Shown: piece by piece, positions 8,948 through 21,135 of the stretch
Layout: each line of letters starts with the position of its first letter
How positions within the stretch are numbered: position 1 is the stretch's first letter
The notes under the pieces: model-generated
Databases searched by the model: none
Seen by the model: only the letters and a program-made list of their open reading frames with translations
Told to the model about the DNA's origin: nothing
Program-made: the position numbers and the translations under genes
NCBI GenBank assembly: GCA_036897485.1
Contig: JAYMTF010000486.1
Location: forward strand, 1-35,234
Length of the DNA: 35,234 nt
DNA from: Pelargonium nanum
Lineage: Eukaryota; Streptophyta; Magnoliopsida; Geraniales; Geraniaceae
Direction of reading: 5' to 3'

Positions 8948-11900
8948 ATGATTAATGAAGTGGATTCAGTTTCTGGTTCTTTAATCGTGAAGAATAAGGC
9001 TAAAACAATCTCTACACCGATGAAGAAGAAGAAGAAAAACAAGAAGAAAAAGAAGGGCAAGTCAATTAAGGAGTCCTCTAATGAACATATTTCTGAGAAA
9101 GAACCTGCATCTTATCAGCCAACCACTGAGACAGACGATCGTAAATATACGTTCGACAAAAACTCGAGAAATGATTCTCCAGGTTTAACTTCTGTCTGCA
9201 CCTCACAAATGCATGATTTTTCTGATGATCCAAGTGTTACCAGCAGTAAGGAGTGTCCTGAGCCGTCCTTCGATGAAATTTCTGATCTTAATCGGAATCT
9301 TATACTGACCGAAGTGGGAACTTGTAACAAGAATCATATTAGCTCCTGCTGCAAGGCGAATAGGAGCGACGAAGGGACTAAAGGAATGAGCCACATCAAT
9401 TCTCAGGTCTGCAAGGTTCATCCTGTTACTACAGCTGAGGAGATTAACAGTAAAGATTTGACATTCCAATACGATGAGGAACATGCGGAAAAAGCAACCA
9501 GCCATCAACCATCTCGTGCAAATGGTAAGGAAAACAGAAATTTTATCTGGAAGAAGCGTCCTGACAATGTCAGGGGTGCAAAGAAACATGGTGTAACGAG
9601 ATCAAATTTTATTTGTGCGGAGAGGGATAGAATTTTTCTAGAGAAGAATTTTGCAGTCAGGCATAACTCATTTTCAAGCGAAGGTGTCCTACCCACTCCC
9701 GTATTTTTCTCTCATGGGCACAATAATACCGGGTATAGAGTTAAAAAGGTGGGAAATAAAGAACAAGACATGAACAGGAGAATCCATGATAAAGCGTTTG
9801 TCGAACCTTCTCACTCAGATTCTTTTTCGGATCTATTTGAACCACATCATTTCGAGAAAAGCAATTCTGTACAAACAAGTATATACAATAAACAATGTGC
9901 TGTATCTCAAGCAACTTCTCGTGAACAGCAGAATGTGGCACCTTCATCCAAATTGAGTCCCTCGGGTTGCAGTATGTTTAATGGGTTCCAACCATACAAC
10001 TGGATGAGGATTCCAAGAGTCGATCATGCATTTGATAGGTCTTCTCATTCTTCTTCAGGCAGTGAAACAAGCTCAGACTTTCGTCTTCACAATTTTAGGC
10101 GAGGTTTTTATCCAGGAAGATTTGAAAAGAAGTCGAATCCTGTATGGGTTCCTGTTGCTGCAAGGGAATCCAGTGTGCCAAAGAGGACAAATTCTTCTGG
10201 CGGCATTTGTGGTGATCTTGATGATAAAGGACCAACTCTAAGGCAGGTGGAGAGCGGCGGCCATCTGGATGCAAATATAGCTCCGCTCTCTGTATCATCA
10301 CCCTTACTTACTTCTGAGAGTGAATGCTTGAAACCTTGCTATAAAATGACTTCAGTCGAAAGTGAAAACTCAAATCTTGAGAGATCTAGTGCTAAAATCG
10401 GAGGTCATGCGGTTGGAAGTGCGAGTGATTGTGCGGAATGTATCAATAAAAGGAATGACACACAGCAGATTTTAACTGGCTCGCCGAAGACAGTAGAGGC
10501 TTTAAATGCTGCGTATAAACTGCAATTAGCTTCTCAGAGTTTTCAACTTGCAGGAGGTTGTCCAATTGCTGATTTTGAGAGGCTGCTTCATTCTGCTGCA
10601 CCAGTTATCTCTCCTTCATTTGAATGTGAGAAATGCACTGTTTGTTCGAGTGGTCTCCTCTTCCATGATCGTCTTTGCAAGCACCAGATACCAAATACAT
10701 CAATTCGTAGCATTTGGAACTGGTATGAGAAGCCAGGGAATTATGGTTTAGAAGTTAGGTCCGAAGTTACTAATTCAGTATCATTTCATGCTTATTTTGT
10801 TCCTTCCCTTTCAGCCATTCAGTTGTTTTACCCACGTTGGTCCAATGAAAATAGAGAACATGTGGACCCTGAGTTGCAGGAGAAAAGAGAATTAGAATCG
10901 AATTCCTCTTCTCCCAAAAGATTGTTTGCTACGCATTCTTCAGAAGCAATTATTCGACCGAGCCATCTCCAGGCAGAATGCACAAGTTTGGTAGATGATC
11001 TTTACTTATCAGAACCTGCCAGTTCGTTAAACGAGACCTCTACATGTATTCACCGTTACCCTTCAAGAATGAACTCTTCACCTGCCTGTTCTAGTGATGC
11101 TGACCTTGTATTCGAATTTTTTGAATCTGAGCAGCCACAGCAGCGAAAGCCTCTTCATAATAAGTAAGTTCTACTCTTGCCTTTTCCCATGTTGATACAT
11201 GCACAAATAATGAAACAGAAATGAATGTTCTTGAGAACTATTAATTGGGTATAGCTATTTATTGTATAATTCAATTGTTAAGTTTCAGGTCAAGCAAGAC
11301 TGACTGGGGTTCAGGATAGTTTGATTTTCTTAGAACCGACTAATTGTTTGATTTTGTTAGAAACACTCTCAGGGACTGGCAGTGATGCAGGACTTGCTAG
11401 CCTACCTAATATGGTTTGAACTCCAAGATTGTCACGAATTGTGATTATCTGTATAGCTATCAAGTGATTGGGCTGGTGGCTTCGTTGGGTTGCCATCTGA
11501 GTTTTCATGATTTACGATGTCTTGTACTATGTTTTTGCATACTAATTATGTTTCATTCAAGAACTATTTCATTTAAGACACCTTATCATGAATTGAGTTT
11601 TCATTGTCTGCAGAGTTTTGGAGCTCATACATGCTGAAACCGTTAACGATCAATTTTTTGGTGATCCGTCAAAGCTAGAATGCTCAAACCTACGTGATTT
11701 ACATCCTGCATCATGGTAAGGTCTAACAGAAACATTGCTATTTTTCTCTAAACATGTTTCATTTCGGAGAACCAAGAATATGTTGAATTGCTCTTCATAG
11801 GTTTTCAGTTGCCTGGTATCCCATCTATCGAATTCCAGAAGGGAAGTTCCGTGCATCGTTCTTAACTTACCACTCACTAGGGTTTCTTACTCAAAGATGC

Positions 11901-12321
11901 ATCCAAACCGACACTCTTGGTAACAGCACATATTCTGTCATCTGTCCCGCATTAGGGTTGGAAAGCTACAATACACAGGTAAAGTATTGATACTTTTGAC
12001 ATTGTAGTGTTTCTTTGTATAAGAACCGTTTCTTACCCCGAGCAACGAAACCCTTGATTATCATTAAGCTAAGCTCTTTGTTTTTCGGTTTATGTCATAC
12101 TTAAGAACAGTGATGCCTCACAAAGCTTAAAAACGCAGGGTGAATGCTGGTTTAGTCCAAAAACACCGGTAGGAGATAACAGGGCTGAGATTCTCCGAGA
12201 GAGACTGAGAACTCTGGAGGAAAATGCATCACTTTTCGCTAAAGGCTGTGTTGTCAAAGGTAACGTCAAGGTTCTCAATCAGCAGCCAGACTACGAGTTC
12301 TTTGTTTCCCGTAAACGCTGA
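8948..12321 (+). CDS. DUF789 family protein, 903 aa, four coding exons
   Basis: Coding exons are 8948-11163, 11614-11715, 11801-11978 and 12106-12321, all with GT-AG introns and consistent phase. The first 530 residues are low-complexity, with a lysine-rich run at about 25-39 that may be a nuclear signal. The conserved DUF789 region starts near residue 541 (DFERLLHSAAPVI) and continues with a W-N-W-Y-E motif and YGLEV. It then has FHAYFVPSLSAIQLF, a spacer, and exon 3 motifs WFSVAWYPIYRIPEGK and FLTYHSLG. DUF789 is plant-specific and its role is not known; no catalytic motif is evident. The frame stays open for 24 codons upstream of Met 8948, to a stop at 8873, and those residues look coding, so the N-terminus may once have been longer. 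Transcription probably starts near 7405-7440. Confidence 0.85.
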
Positions 12322-13161
12322 CTTGGTAGATGCAGACTACGAGTAGAATAGTTTGAAGTAAGCAGAAGAGGTTAAATTCGGTTTTGGCAGCTTATCAACA
12401 ACTTGCAGGAGTTCAATCAACGAGACGCTTACAGATTCGGATAGGTTTTTTGTAGTTCCATGAATGAAATAGCATGTTGATGTAGAAAAAATACTCTTTA
12501 GTGTGCACATTTCAGAAGATATGTTTAGTGTTTAGTGTTTAGTTTCATGAGTTCAGTAACAGGTAGTTCTTGATTGTATAGTTCTTTGATATAAACATTT
12601 CAGTACATTGTAGATAACAAATCTATGTTTTGGAGTTTAATGAGATCTTACGCTTTAGTTGTTTGAACTATGATTGACAATTCGTGTTGAACGTTGAGTG
12701 TATGACATAGGGGCACGAATACGACTGGTTTGTGTCAGTTTGGACCCGAACCTGACTACTCGAAACACGATCGGCATTTTTTGAAGTTCAGGTTGTTTGA
12801 AATAGATTCGATCACCTTTCATATCGGAAAAGCCCACACAAACTCACACATTATACAAAAACAAAACCTCGCAGCCCTTTCGGGTTAGGTCATTCCAATC
12901 CGATCCCAAAAAAACTCCATCAGAACCCGAATTGCCAGCTCTGATTACAGCAACAATTTCAAGTGAATACTACATTTTTAGAACTAATCTGATCAGTACA
13001 TCTTGATAGGTTTGGAGGATATCCCAACAAAAGTATCCTCCAAAATGTATTTACAGTACTGCAACATTTACAAAAACACAAAAGTACTTTTTTTACAATA
13101 TTCACACACCAAAATCATTGCTCATAGACTATTAACCAAATCTCAAAATGACAGTTAAAGA
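12322..13161. other. Convergent 3' region between DUF789 and Apollo-like genes
   Basis: The gene on each side ends here, so both 3' untranslated regions share about 840 bases. A diverged hAT-like element (12665-12945) occupies the centre. Otherwise the sequence is AT-rich and non-coding. Confidence 0.5.
12665..12945. mobile_element. Diverged hAT-like MITE remnant
   Basis: The right end AATTGCCAGCTCTGA resembles the right end of the clearer element at 15814-16052 (TTTTGCCATCTCTA). The left end near 12669 (GATTGACAATTCG) resembles its inverse. The interior is rich in GACCCGAAC and CACGA words common to this kind of plant repeat. No target duplication could be matched, so the limits are approximate. 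Confidence 0.4.
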
Positions 13162-15653
13162 TTAGTCATCTGGGCTATCAGTATCCACAATCTTTGCAGG
13201 ACCATGCCTTCGCCGCGCCAGTCTCGGTTTCTTGAACCTTCTCGCATTAGCACCCAAGATATTGAACTTTGGAGTCTTGCTTCCTTTCCTCTCTGACTCG
13301 TTAGCATTGCCATTTCCATTTCCACAAAGGTGGCCAAAATAGTAAATAGGATCAACATAGCAAGCTGATGAGTACGCAATAGATTTCAAGCGTGTTGGCT
13401 TGACAAGCTTTATGAATTCATGCAACTCGGGAAAGCACGAGTGATCGGAATATGGAACTGAATATATGTACTCATGAAGCTTTTCCACGGATTTTACATT
13501 CCCCTCACTGGTGCTGAATTTGTTTTTGTTATGGCAAGACATTTGGAGAGACCCGGAAAGTGTTTCATCTCCTTTGCGGGGTGTATCCAACCAGGGGTGA
13601 CCGGATGGCATGATCCCGATAGTTGGGATCCTTGAGTTCAGACCCTCTAATGTGTCGATGCTGAAACTGTAACGAGGCACAGCTCGTACTCTAGTGAGAG
13701 TAGTGTTGGTGGTGAATATGTCAAGGAATCCAAGGAGATGCATAGTCCGCAAGCGTTCTGGCCACACCCAAATCTTGGAAAAGAGAGGTAGAATAGAAAG
13801 AAAGTTATCATGTCAACCTGATTGATTGCTTACTAAAAGAAAAAGAAAAACGTAAAAGTTTTCTGAAGATCAACATTACATCAAATCTAAAGGTTGCAAA
13901 TAAGAGTATAATTGTAAGTTAATTCTAATAACGACATGGGTATAACATGTGAAAACTGTGGAACTGCAAGGAACCACAACTCTAGAATCAATATGTCCAA
14001 GCTGATCAATATATAAGCATGAATAAAGTAATGCAAATTCAGTAATTATATGGATAAAAGATTATGCAGAATTAACCACAGCACAGGTGGGTCAGCAAGA
14101 GTTCCGGCCCCTCATCTCTTTAACCATATATCATAACAATCGCAAAACACAAGATAAATTTTAACGATTATAGGTTTCTAGTTCTTCAGATGGTCTCAAA
14201 AATAATACTTTGGTCTACGGGCTTTGTATTTACTGGTACACAAATAGTAGATTATGAACTTGATCTTAGATATGACCATACCTTGATATTAAGTGTACGA
14301 GCTATAAAAAGTAAAAGGTCCTCTTTCCCCAAGGAATCAACGCCAATAATGACATCGTGTTCAGGATGGGAGGTAATGATATCAACAGCCTGAAATAAAG
14401 GCAATGAACTATTGTAAGAAAATATTCTTATTTAGTAACTAACCATTTCATTTGACACGTAATCTAGAAATGGAATTAGTTATAGAAGTAAACAAGTTTC
14501 TTATTTAGCTCATTTTGACAGTTAAAACTCTCTAAAAGCCATTTTAATTATCACTAAAAGCTGTTACCAAAATGTACCGGTCTAGCATTTCTAGATGCAT
14601 TAGACTCAGATGATTAGTGATGAAAACTGAAAGGTTTACTGATCAGCAACGAGAAACATAGAAGTTTACCTGCTGAGCAGCAAATTCCCGGGAAGGAAAA
14701 TTGAACGTTGGATTACAGTAGGTGTTGTCCAAGTAAAGGATGTCAACTTCTTCACCTTTGAGTGCATTGAGGAGCATTGTCCTTCCTATATTTGCTCTCT
14801 CACTAGTTGCTTCCCAGCGGAAATCACCAGTGTAAAGCAAAATGCCAAACTCTCCACGAAATAGGAACATAACCGCACCTACCAAAGAACCAAAAAAAGG
14901 CTTAGATCCATTAGCATTCAACACCAGAATAAAAATAACAATCTTTTCACAAAATCCAAGTACGATTCACTTCTTGATTGACTTCAATATGAGTGAACTA
15001 GCTATAACAGGCAGACACCGTATCGCAAAACCACATAATAACAATATTACAGACAAATGTTAACAATTAGTACAAAATGTTGGGAGCAAATCAAGCAAAA
15101 ACAAAGGCGATTCCCTACATCCACATTAGTTTCTCATTGATTTCAGAATCTTAGATTCACAATTACAAACATTAGGGTTTAAAGCAGCAACTTGTATGGC
15201 ACAAAAACACACTGCAACACAAATACAATCAAAAAATCAATTTCTACTCAAACTATGTCAAAGAACAAAATTTCCAGAAAACTTCTTAGCAAAATCAAAA
15301 CCAAAAGACAAATAAGCAATCAAATTAGGGCTTTTCTCGACCAAACTACCATCTACCAGAGCTCTACCAGGACAGTGATGAGCATCAATCGCCATGACCT
15401 CGACGGCAGTCTTCGACCTAGTGGAAGGCGAAATTACCGGAATAGAATGCCAGATTCCGACGCTGAGGGTGCGGATCAAGGAGAGGTTGAAGTCCTCGAC
15501 TTTGAAGGGGAAGAGCTTGGCGGTGATGTCGGAGCAGAAGATGGGACCTTTGCTCCAATTTGGGTACAAGCCTTCTGTGGCGTGCAGGTGGCTCAGGAAG
15601 TAGATCTGGCTCTTCTCCGTCCACCGATCCACCGATATCAAGCCCGTCTCCAT
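13162..15653 (-). CDS. SNM1/Apollo-type metallo-beta-lactamase DNA repair protein, 404 aa
   Basis: Exons on the minus strand are 15653-15368, 14878-14670, 14389-14282 and 13773-13162; introns are GT-AG and in phase. The protein matches, as I recall it, Arabidopsis At1g27410 and animal SNM1B/Apollo, 5' exonucleases of the metallo-beta-lactamase/beta-CASP fold that act on DNA ends and crosslinks. Visible landmarks are METGLISVDRW at the start, AIDAHHCPG (about 88-96), LYTGDFRW and DILYLDNTYCNP. Further on come VDSLGKEDLL, IWVWPERLRTMHLLGF, IMPSGHPW and YSDHSCFPELHEFI. The first metal motif reads SHLHATEGL where the family has H-x-H-x-D-H followed by T-x-G-L, so Asp and the third His are absent with the frame kept. 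This would be expected to remove ligands of one metal ion. The C-terminus is basic (KKPRLARRRH), perhaps a nuclear signal. A MITE lies 161 bases upstream. Confidence 0.88.
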
Positions 15654-15813
15654 TGCAGAAGCCGAAGCTTCTAGAAGATGTAGATTCAGAGCGATGAAAT
15701 CGAAATCGGAGACGAAGGGTTCGGAGGAGAGATTTGGCGGGAATTGTACTTGAACTGTGGAGAGTAACAGCTGTAAGGGCTTGTTTTGGTTTGTTCATTT
15801 CAAATGGCTGCAG

Positions 15814-16052
15814 TAGAGGTGGCAAAAGTTCAGGTCGAGGTCGGATTGATGAACTCTGACTTTAACCCGACCCTAAAGAGTTTCGGATTTTAAGCAGAAA
15901 AGAAAACACTTCATTTTTTGGCGGGGACACCCGAGCCGAAAAGTTTACATTATTCCGGACTCGTTTTCGGGTTGATAAATGTGGACCCGAACCTATTGAA
16001 AATGGGTTGGGTTTCAGGTACTCGACGGGTAGGGTCCGTTTTGCCATCTCTA
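15814..16052. mobile_element. hAT-type MITE in the Apollo-like promoter
   Basis: Terminal inverted repeats TAGAGGTGGCAAAA (15814-15827) and TTTTGCCATCTCTA (16039-16052) match at 13 of 14 positions. Flanking octamers GGCTGCAG (15806-15813) and GTCTGTAG (16053-16060) match at 6 of 8, fitting the 8-base target duplication of hAT elements. The element is 239 bases, non-coding, and carries TTTGGCGG at 15917-15924. It lies between 161 and 399 bases upstream of the Apollo-like start codon. Confidence 0.75.
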
Positions 16053-16577
16053 GTCTGTAGAGTTAAAATATGTAGAGAGTTAGCTGAAAGAATATAAAAT
16101 ATCGGTATAGAATAAAGGTTTTGTTCGGTGAATCAACCTTTGAAAGGATGTTTAAAACTAATAGAATAAGATTTTGTTCGGTAAACCAACGTTTGTCGGT
16201 ATAGAATAAAGGTTTTGTTCAACTGGTTCAAAACCCAACCCGACTGAACATGAGTTTTCATGTTCAATCCGTCTACGTGGCAGACACGAGATACATGTCT
16301 TGTGATCTGTTCAAAACATGTCGACGACATTGAGATTTCAAATGACAACGTTTTTCAGACCTTACAAAAATAGCACTTATAGAGACAAACCATAATAGAT
16401 TCAAATTACAGAGAAAGTACTCTTTAACATTGAAAGTAAATAATAATATGAAGTAATAGTCACTTCAGTTGTCTAAATACATAAAAACCAACAGCAAACA
16501 CACTCCTAGATCCTAAAAACAAATAAAAATCTCAAATCTGAAACAACATTGTAAAGCTTTTAACATAGATTGAGCCA
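16053..16577. other. Spacer between LRR gene 3' end and Apollo-like promoter
   Basis: No gene seen. The proximal part holds a short tandem repeat (16103-16223). The distal part near 16380-16577 is AT-rich and is probably the LRR gene's 3' untranslated region. A CTACGTGGCAG motif with a G-box-like ACGTGG lies near 16272. Confidence 0.5.
16103..16223 (+). repeat. Short tandem repeat, about three copies
   Basis: The word TAGAATAA(A/G)G(A/G)TTTTGTTC recurs at about 16107, 16161 and 16202. The first two copies are followed by GGT(G/A)AA(T/C)CAAC.TTTG. The spacings are about 54 and 41 bases, with the third copy truncated. No coding or RNA role is visible. Confidence 0.65.
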
Positions 16578-19428
16578 TCAGAGAGCTCCAAGAGTTCCCT
16601 CACTTCGGCTTCTTCGCATCGATGCCCCCGACCTATAGCTCAGAAGCTTGTTATTCAAATCGAAATGATGGTGTCGTTGAATCGACGCTTTGGTTCCAGT
16701 TGGGTTTGGGGGAAGCCGTGCAGCGTGCCCGTGTCCAACCCTTGCCCTAGTCGGTTTTGGAGAGAGCATTGCTTGACTTTTGCGTCCATGTGTTGATGAG
16801 GTCGGTTTGTGAGAGCCTTGACTGCCTTTCCTCGAGCCCTTGGCGAGCCCGCGATCAAACTGATGAGCACTGACACCTAAACGAACGGAACGCTCTGGAG
16901 CTTCCTTCAGAGTGCTGACTTTCATAGGCTGCCGGTTATAGTACGCCAAATTGGGAAGAAGGCCTTGCAGACTTTTCTTCAGCTGCTCGTCGCCGACGTT
17001 CTTTTGGGCCGGGTTTCCTTCCAGGCTGATGGCTTGCAAGGAGTTGTAGTTTGCTGCAAGTTGCCCGAGACATTTTGCTGTTGAGATTTTGTTGAAACGG
17101 AGGTCCAGCACGGTCAGTTTCAAGAGGCGGTGAAGACCTTCTACTTCACTGATTTTATTTCCGGCCAAATACAACTCCTTCAGAGAGGAACACGAGGCCA
17201 GTCCTTCACATAGTTAAACAGAAAGTAAATTAGGAACGAGTGAACTGTATTTTAGGGTGTTCGCAGAAGAGCGTCAAATACTTCTGCTGTCGTGACCTAA
17301 CCTTTTACCTCACTGACATTTCTCGGCAAATTTGTTGGCCAAAGCTGACAATTAAGGGCACAACACAGTGAACCAACACGAGCCCAACACAATTACAAAT
17401 GTGCTGAACACTTAAACCATGTCGTGTTCATGTTGGATAAATCAACATGTTTAGTAATCATGTTGAACCTGTGGAATAAACTTCATACTATCAAGGCATA
17501 GCCTAGAATGATTACTTGATCTCTTCTCTTATCTATCTCTCATCTCTAATTTTCTGGCATATAAGGCAAAGCTGACACGGACACGACACAACATGTTTAT
17601 ATTATTTGAGCACAATATGTAAAGATGTTGTGTTTGTGTTGACCCATATAACACAGATTCAAACCTCAAGCATGACACAGATATGACAAGAACACGTATT
17701 GCCAACTCTATCCATTTCTCAGTAGATAAGAAACATTGAACTCTATCATAACAATGTCAAATAAAAGGTATAGAAGAGCCAATAAACAACAGTACATTTG
17801 ACATACCGTGTCCAATTCTGAATATTCTATTGTAGCTCAGGTCCAATACACGAAGCCTTGTGAGTTCTCGCAGGCCTTCAATAGTGGAAATAAAATTCTT
17901 CGATAGATTCAACATGTGAAGTCCTCTAGGAAGAGCACCAGCTGTTATCTTCACTGCAAAGAAAGAGTATTCAAACAGATTATGAATCAAGAAACTAAAA
18001 TACAACGAGGTCAAGAGTAAATAATCAAGGAACAAACCTATGGCATTCCCCGACAGATTAAGCACCCTGAGGCTTACAAATGCGCTGAGAAACGGTATAA
18101 TGCTCAACCCATGATTTGCCAACTGTGCTGTTGTGGTTGCAGCACTCAAAGAAGAGATGTATCTTTTCGCAGCTTCCATGCCAGGAGTGAGTTTTTCATC
18201 GACCTTCGTAGCACTCAAACCGTTAGGGACATTGGGTTCTCTCTGCACTTGATTATCAGAAGAATCCAATTCAATGGTTTCTTCTTCTACCGGGTCGCAG
18301 TACTGAAGATCGGTAACCCAATCCTCAATACGCTTAATCTTAAAATCCTTGCTTGGCAATTCCTCCCAGTGGGGAGTCGAGGATTCTCCTTTAAGGATTG
18401 GCACTGAGTTCACCTCATCATCCACAACCGGCACCACCCAGTCTTTTGCAGAGCTAGCATAATTACAAGACTCGTAGCCATCATCGATGGGATTTTCAAC
18501 AATGTTTCTCTCAGTTCTCCATACGTTGTCTTTTGTTTGATCTTGAATTACCTGTGCTTCAACCTTGATAGCTGAACTCTCCCTCCGCCGTATCTCTAGA
18601 ACATGTAGGTCCTCAGATGACCTTGAGCGAGGCGCTATATAATTAAAACTAGAATCCACTCCCGGAAGGTGCGTAGAGGCAACAATATTAGGCAAAGAAG
18701 ATGATTTCACAATCGCGTGCGAGGGAGAAGGCATGCGGTTGCCATAGTCACCTGCATACTCACCAGATAATACAGTATCAGAATTTTCAGCGGCATCTTT
18801 TTCGGGATGCACTTGTTCTCCAAGTGAGAAGATCGAATCATTGTTCAAAAGATCAGCAGAGGTAACAAGAAGAGACTCCGTTGATGGATTTTTTCTAAAT
18901 CGATCTGATACGCTTACTTCTGGATCTTTGTTGCCATATGGCAGCACCAATGTATTATGATAGGAACCGTCACAAGAATACCCTTGTTCTGTCTCATCCT
19001 CCATGTCGTTATCACCAGAGACCTTACAATGCTGGTAAAGTGCACTTCCTAGAGATTGACTTTTCTTGAGATGCCCTACTCGATGGACCTTCATATCACT
19101 CTCGATGTTGAATTTGATCTTCATTTCCTCTGATTTTGACCCACTCTCAACCGAAGGAGAAGTGGTCGAATGCTGGGCAGTACTATTGATTTGCATATCT
19201 ACTTGTGCACTCTCGGGAGTAGGTGAATCCTTCGGGACCTGAATTTGAGAACAATCTTGCAACATCTTCTGCATTGTTACGATAGTGGGTTGACCTGTTT
19301 TCTAATTAAAAAGAGTTCATGTCAGAAATATACATGATTATGCAAAAAATTAACAACCAAGTTCCAATTCAACATACCTTTGTTTTGTGGTTGTGGATAT
19401 GAGCATTGAAGCATGAAAACCTAACCAT
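16578..19428 (-). CDS. LRR protein related to outer-arm dynein light chain 1, 695 aa
   Basis: Coding exons on the minus strand are 19428-19378, 19301-18038, 17953-17807 and 17203-16578, all GT-AG and in phase. The 17-residue first exon (MVRFSCFNAHIHNHKTK) joins cleanly to KTGQPTIVTMQKML in exon 2, so the inner Met at 19274 is not the start. Residues 18-410 are polar and low-complexity. About 415-555 form SDS22-type leucine-rich repeats, with NLSGNAI, NLSKNFIS, DLSYNRI, YLAGNKIS, DLRFNKIS and SLEGNP as repeat cores. The tail is basic and Ser/Gly-rich, ending MRRSRSEGTLGAL. It resembles Arabidopsis At4g03260 and At1g78230, annotated as outer arm dynein light chain 1-like. Most land plants have no outer-arm dynein, so a scaffold role is more likely. 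Seen: motifs and exons; inferred: function. Confidence 0.87.
17341..17710. mobile_element. hAT-like repeat remnants in an LRR gene intron
   Basis: The 603-base intron between 17806 and 17204 contains two similar starts (AAAGCTGACAATTAAGG near 17346 and AAAGCTGACACGGACACG near 17569). It also has an end TATTGCCAACTCTA near 17698 whose inverse resembles them. The interior is rich in ACACGACAC and ATGTTGTG words. This fits one or two decayed non-autonomous hAT-like elements; exact limits are uncertain. Confidence 0.4.
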
Positions 19429-20287
19429 TTGTAAAACTGAAAAGAGCTACATCCAAAAACAGCCTATTCAAACGAAGAGCTATTTATGATCGATATTTTT
19501 ATTCGATGATGTCCAGAAGCCAGAGAAAAAGTATTCAAGTTCTGCAACTATACAAAGCTTCTGGGTACATATAACCAACAGCAACCTTAGCCATAATCAA
19601 GCGACAAACCCACAGAAACACGGCATAGCCTCCACATGTGAGACGATCTCGATCTCCTCAACACACAAAGCAAAATTACGCCCTCATTATCACCCCACAC
19701 CAACCTAGAGGTGCGAGAACACTTAGAATTTGCTGCAGCGGCCAGAGTTGAAAAAACCTTTGTCAACTATGAAAATCCAATCCCAAACATGTATATGAGC
19801 TGCTGGCCTGGTAGGAGGATCAAACATGAATTTCAGTAAATTTATAGACAAGATACTTTAAGCCGAATCAGAAAAACTAATGCAATTTCCATGAAATGCA
19901 AACAATACACATAATGCAAGACCATATCAAAGTCCAATCACCGCCTATGAGTTTTAGAGATACTGGTCAAGGAAATCTCAAAAGAAAGGTAAAAGTTTGA
20001 GTTTGTCAAATAAGAGCCGTAGTAATTGGGGTTTTGAACTTTGTTCACTCACTTTTATGCAGTTTTATGCTTTTAAGGTAGAATAAATAATAACAAAAAT
20101 ACCAAACACAACTCTCAATACCCTTTAACATGTTTATGAGTTCCACATGTTTCAATAAATCAAATAAAAAATAGATTTAACTAATTTTCCCACCCTAATC
20201 CTTTTTCCTTAAAATACCCCAAGACCAAAATGGAGGACAAAGCTTTATACAGTGAAAACAAAATTAAGTAAGAGATTAGATATAACT

Positions 20288-20513
20288 TAATGCTCCGTTT
20301 CATTGAAACCATGGATTTGAGCCAAATTTGGATGCACATAGATTTTGGATTTGGATTTGTCTCAAATCCAATACGATTCGAAACATGTTTACAATATGAG
20401 ATTTCAATTGACAAATCTTAATTCTATGGTTTCTCAAACATTACATTTGTATTTGAAATACAACATTTCAAATCCCAAATTTCTAATCAAATCCAACAAT
20501 CCAAAGCAACCTA
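20288..20513. mobile_element. Possible Tourist-like MITE in the leader intron
   Basis: TAA precedes TGCTCCGTTTCATTG at the left and follows CAATCCAAAGCAACC at the right. The two ends match as inverted repeats at only 9 of 15 bases. The AT-rich interior has inverted runs of CAAATCC and GGATTTG. The TAA flanks and general form suggest a PIF/Harbinger-type MITE, but the evidence is weak. Confidence 0.25.
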
Positions 20514-20860
20514 AGGTTGCCCTTTCATTATTTTTGTTAAAAATTACACGCCTTCAAGAAAGCACTCTCATGAAATATCAACTCAAACATGAATTTCAGC
20601 GAAATATAACACAACTGACCGATTTCAAACAAGTGAATATACATACATAACACAATTTTAAGAGTAAAAAAAGACTAATCTCAACAAGAATCCAGAGATT
20701 TTGTTTCCACTTCAATTATATTCAAAAGTTTTCTTCCCAATTCATGTTCCTCCTCAAAAATTGATAAGATTAATCAAACAAATGATGAGATATTATAAGA
20801 ACTAATTTGCAAAATACATGAACCTCCAACAAAACATCACGGGTTAAATATGGATAGAAT

Positions 20861-21135
20861 GAGCCTTAACCATCTTCACAGCATCAAAAATTCAAAATTG
20901 ACACAAGCATGAGTAAAAAAAATCTCAGCTTTAGAAATTCCTCCAACCAATAAAATTACAATTCATCTTCCACATAATCTTCACACAAAAACAACCTAAC
21001 CATCTTCCCATTATCAAAATTGACAATAACATTAGATTAAAAATAATGTGGCAACAAAATAAACACAATTTTCAAATTCCCCCAACCAATAAAATCACAA
21101 TTCCTCTATGCACATAATCTTCATCCCAAAAAACC
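20861..21135. repeat. Tandem duplication of about 137 bases in the LRR leader intron
   Basis: Two adjacent units share CTTAACCATCTTC/CCTAACCATCTTC, ATCAAAATTGACA and CC(T/C)CCAACCAATAAAAT near 20941 and 21078. They also share CACATAATCTTCA near 20975 and 21112. The match is best in the second half of each unit. Confidence 0.6.

Noticed and set aside
9115-9696. Minus-strand frames of 63 to 128 codons inside the DUF789 first exon
   Set aside because: They are antisense shadows of a long real coding exon with low-complexity composition.
14643-14924. Met at 14924 as a separate start
   Set aside because: The segment before GAVMFLF is intron 1 sequence of the Apollo-like gene; an acceptor lies at 14880-14879.
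15418-15825. A 135-codon minus-strand frame overlapping the Apollo-like first exon
   Set aside because: It is a shifted-frame shadow of the real exon plus its leader, with no recognisable motif.
17757-19274. LRR gene start at the inner Met 19274
   Set aside because: A short upstream exon (19428-19378) with proper splice sites joins in frame and gives a family-like N-terminus.
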